Positions 63,725 through 64,000 of a stretch of 64,000 bases of DNA are shown piece by piece. How positions within the stretch are numbered: position 1 is the first letter of the stretch; each line of letters begins with the position of its first letter. Origin of the DNA: Ectobius pallidus (lineage: Eukaryota > Arthropoda > Insecta > Blattodea > Ectobiidae); contig CAXKWD010000001.1 in NCBI GenBank assembly GCA_964059195.1, positions 219,054,484 to 219,118,483 of the forward strand, given 5' to 3'. A model generated the notes under the pieces. It had not been told where the DNA came from, did no database searches, and saw only the letters and a list, made by a program, of their open reading frames with translations. The position numbers and the translations under genes are program-made.

Positions 63725-64000
63725 TATAAATACAAGCACATAATACCTCGAATGAGCAAAACTCGTAAACTCGGAGCAGTTCAGTAGTAATGATAAATTT
63801 ACTAGGAACATTAATAGTCTTGGTATTCCCCAAGGCATCATCTTAGGCACTATCAAGGATTCCATACTTGAAATTTTGCATTAACACCTTTACCTTAGCT
63901 CTTTATGTTTTTATTTTTCAGATTGCATTATATGTAATGTGCACTACAGTTTTTAAATACATTTCACGCCGCTTATTGTGATCACTTCGGGACACAGATA
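63725..64000. other. unassigned window end
   Basis: The segment ATAATACCTCGAATGAGCAA then AACTCG resembles 40318-40340 (GCATGAGCATAGCTCGTGTT), possibly a hAT-C interior piece. Otherwise nothing is recognised. Confidence 0.35.

Overview
This window looks like gene-poor, repeat-saturated intergenic DNA from a large-genome arthropod. It is AT-rich, has no bacterial-style operons and no recognisable host exons. Almost every stretch can be assigned to eukaryotic transposable elements by comparing copies within the window. A polyneopteran insect such as a cockroach is a reasonable guess, based on the mix of hAT, mariner, Helitron and tRNA-derived SINE families and on a striking excess of the palindrome TAGGCCTA. 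That identification is inference only.

The one substantial coding region is a piggyBac transposase on the minus strand (43458-45122). It lies in an element bounded by TTAA and by 16-bp inverted termini (43034-45553), and its reading frame is broken by a single in-frame TAG. Other coding remnants are two degenerate mariner transposases (9588-10263, 20987-21659), a mariner-derived foldback family (49665-50913; 57188-57501 continuing at 62641-62788), the C-terminal restriction-like endonuclease domain of an R2/R4-type LINE (33319-33955), the C-terminal end of a second LINE (24090-24440), and a very short hAT transposase N-terminus present twice (57931 and 62427).

Layout: 1-6.6 kb holds SINE, HLE-1 (Helentron-like), hAT and Helitron copies. 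6.6-13.3 kb holds hAT-A, a 1.18-kb foldback, a hairpin MITE, a mariner derivative and an 800-bp polypyrimidine tract. 13.5-17.7 kb holds AT-rich tandem arrays and a hAT carrying a nested Helitron. 18-23 kb holds SINE-2, an X-box-like minisatellite, HLE-2, a mariner and Helitron-2. 23.5-34.9 kb holds LINE pieces, Helitrons, SINE-1 copies, HLE-1 and (TTA)n arrays. 35-40.9 kb holds four hAT-type elements. 41-45.6 kb is a Helitron interrupted by both an HLE-1 copy and the piggyBac. 46-57 kb holds SINEs, HLE copies, the mariner foldback, another Helitron nested in a hAT, and hAT-A. 57.5-62.6 kb is one 5.1-kb hAT interval full of nested insertions. The window ends in a further Helitron-2 copy.

The copies do not work together as a pathway; they parasitise one another, and the nesting gives relative ages. 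Several termini are fixed by target-site duplications read directly here: 8 bp for the hATs, TA for the mariners, TTAA for piggyBac, and A/T without duplication for the Helitrons. The most unusual signal is not an element: paired copies show that the hexamer AGGCCT (or a close variant) has repeatedly been inserted at TA dinucleotides, creating TAGGCCTA.
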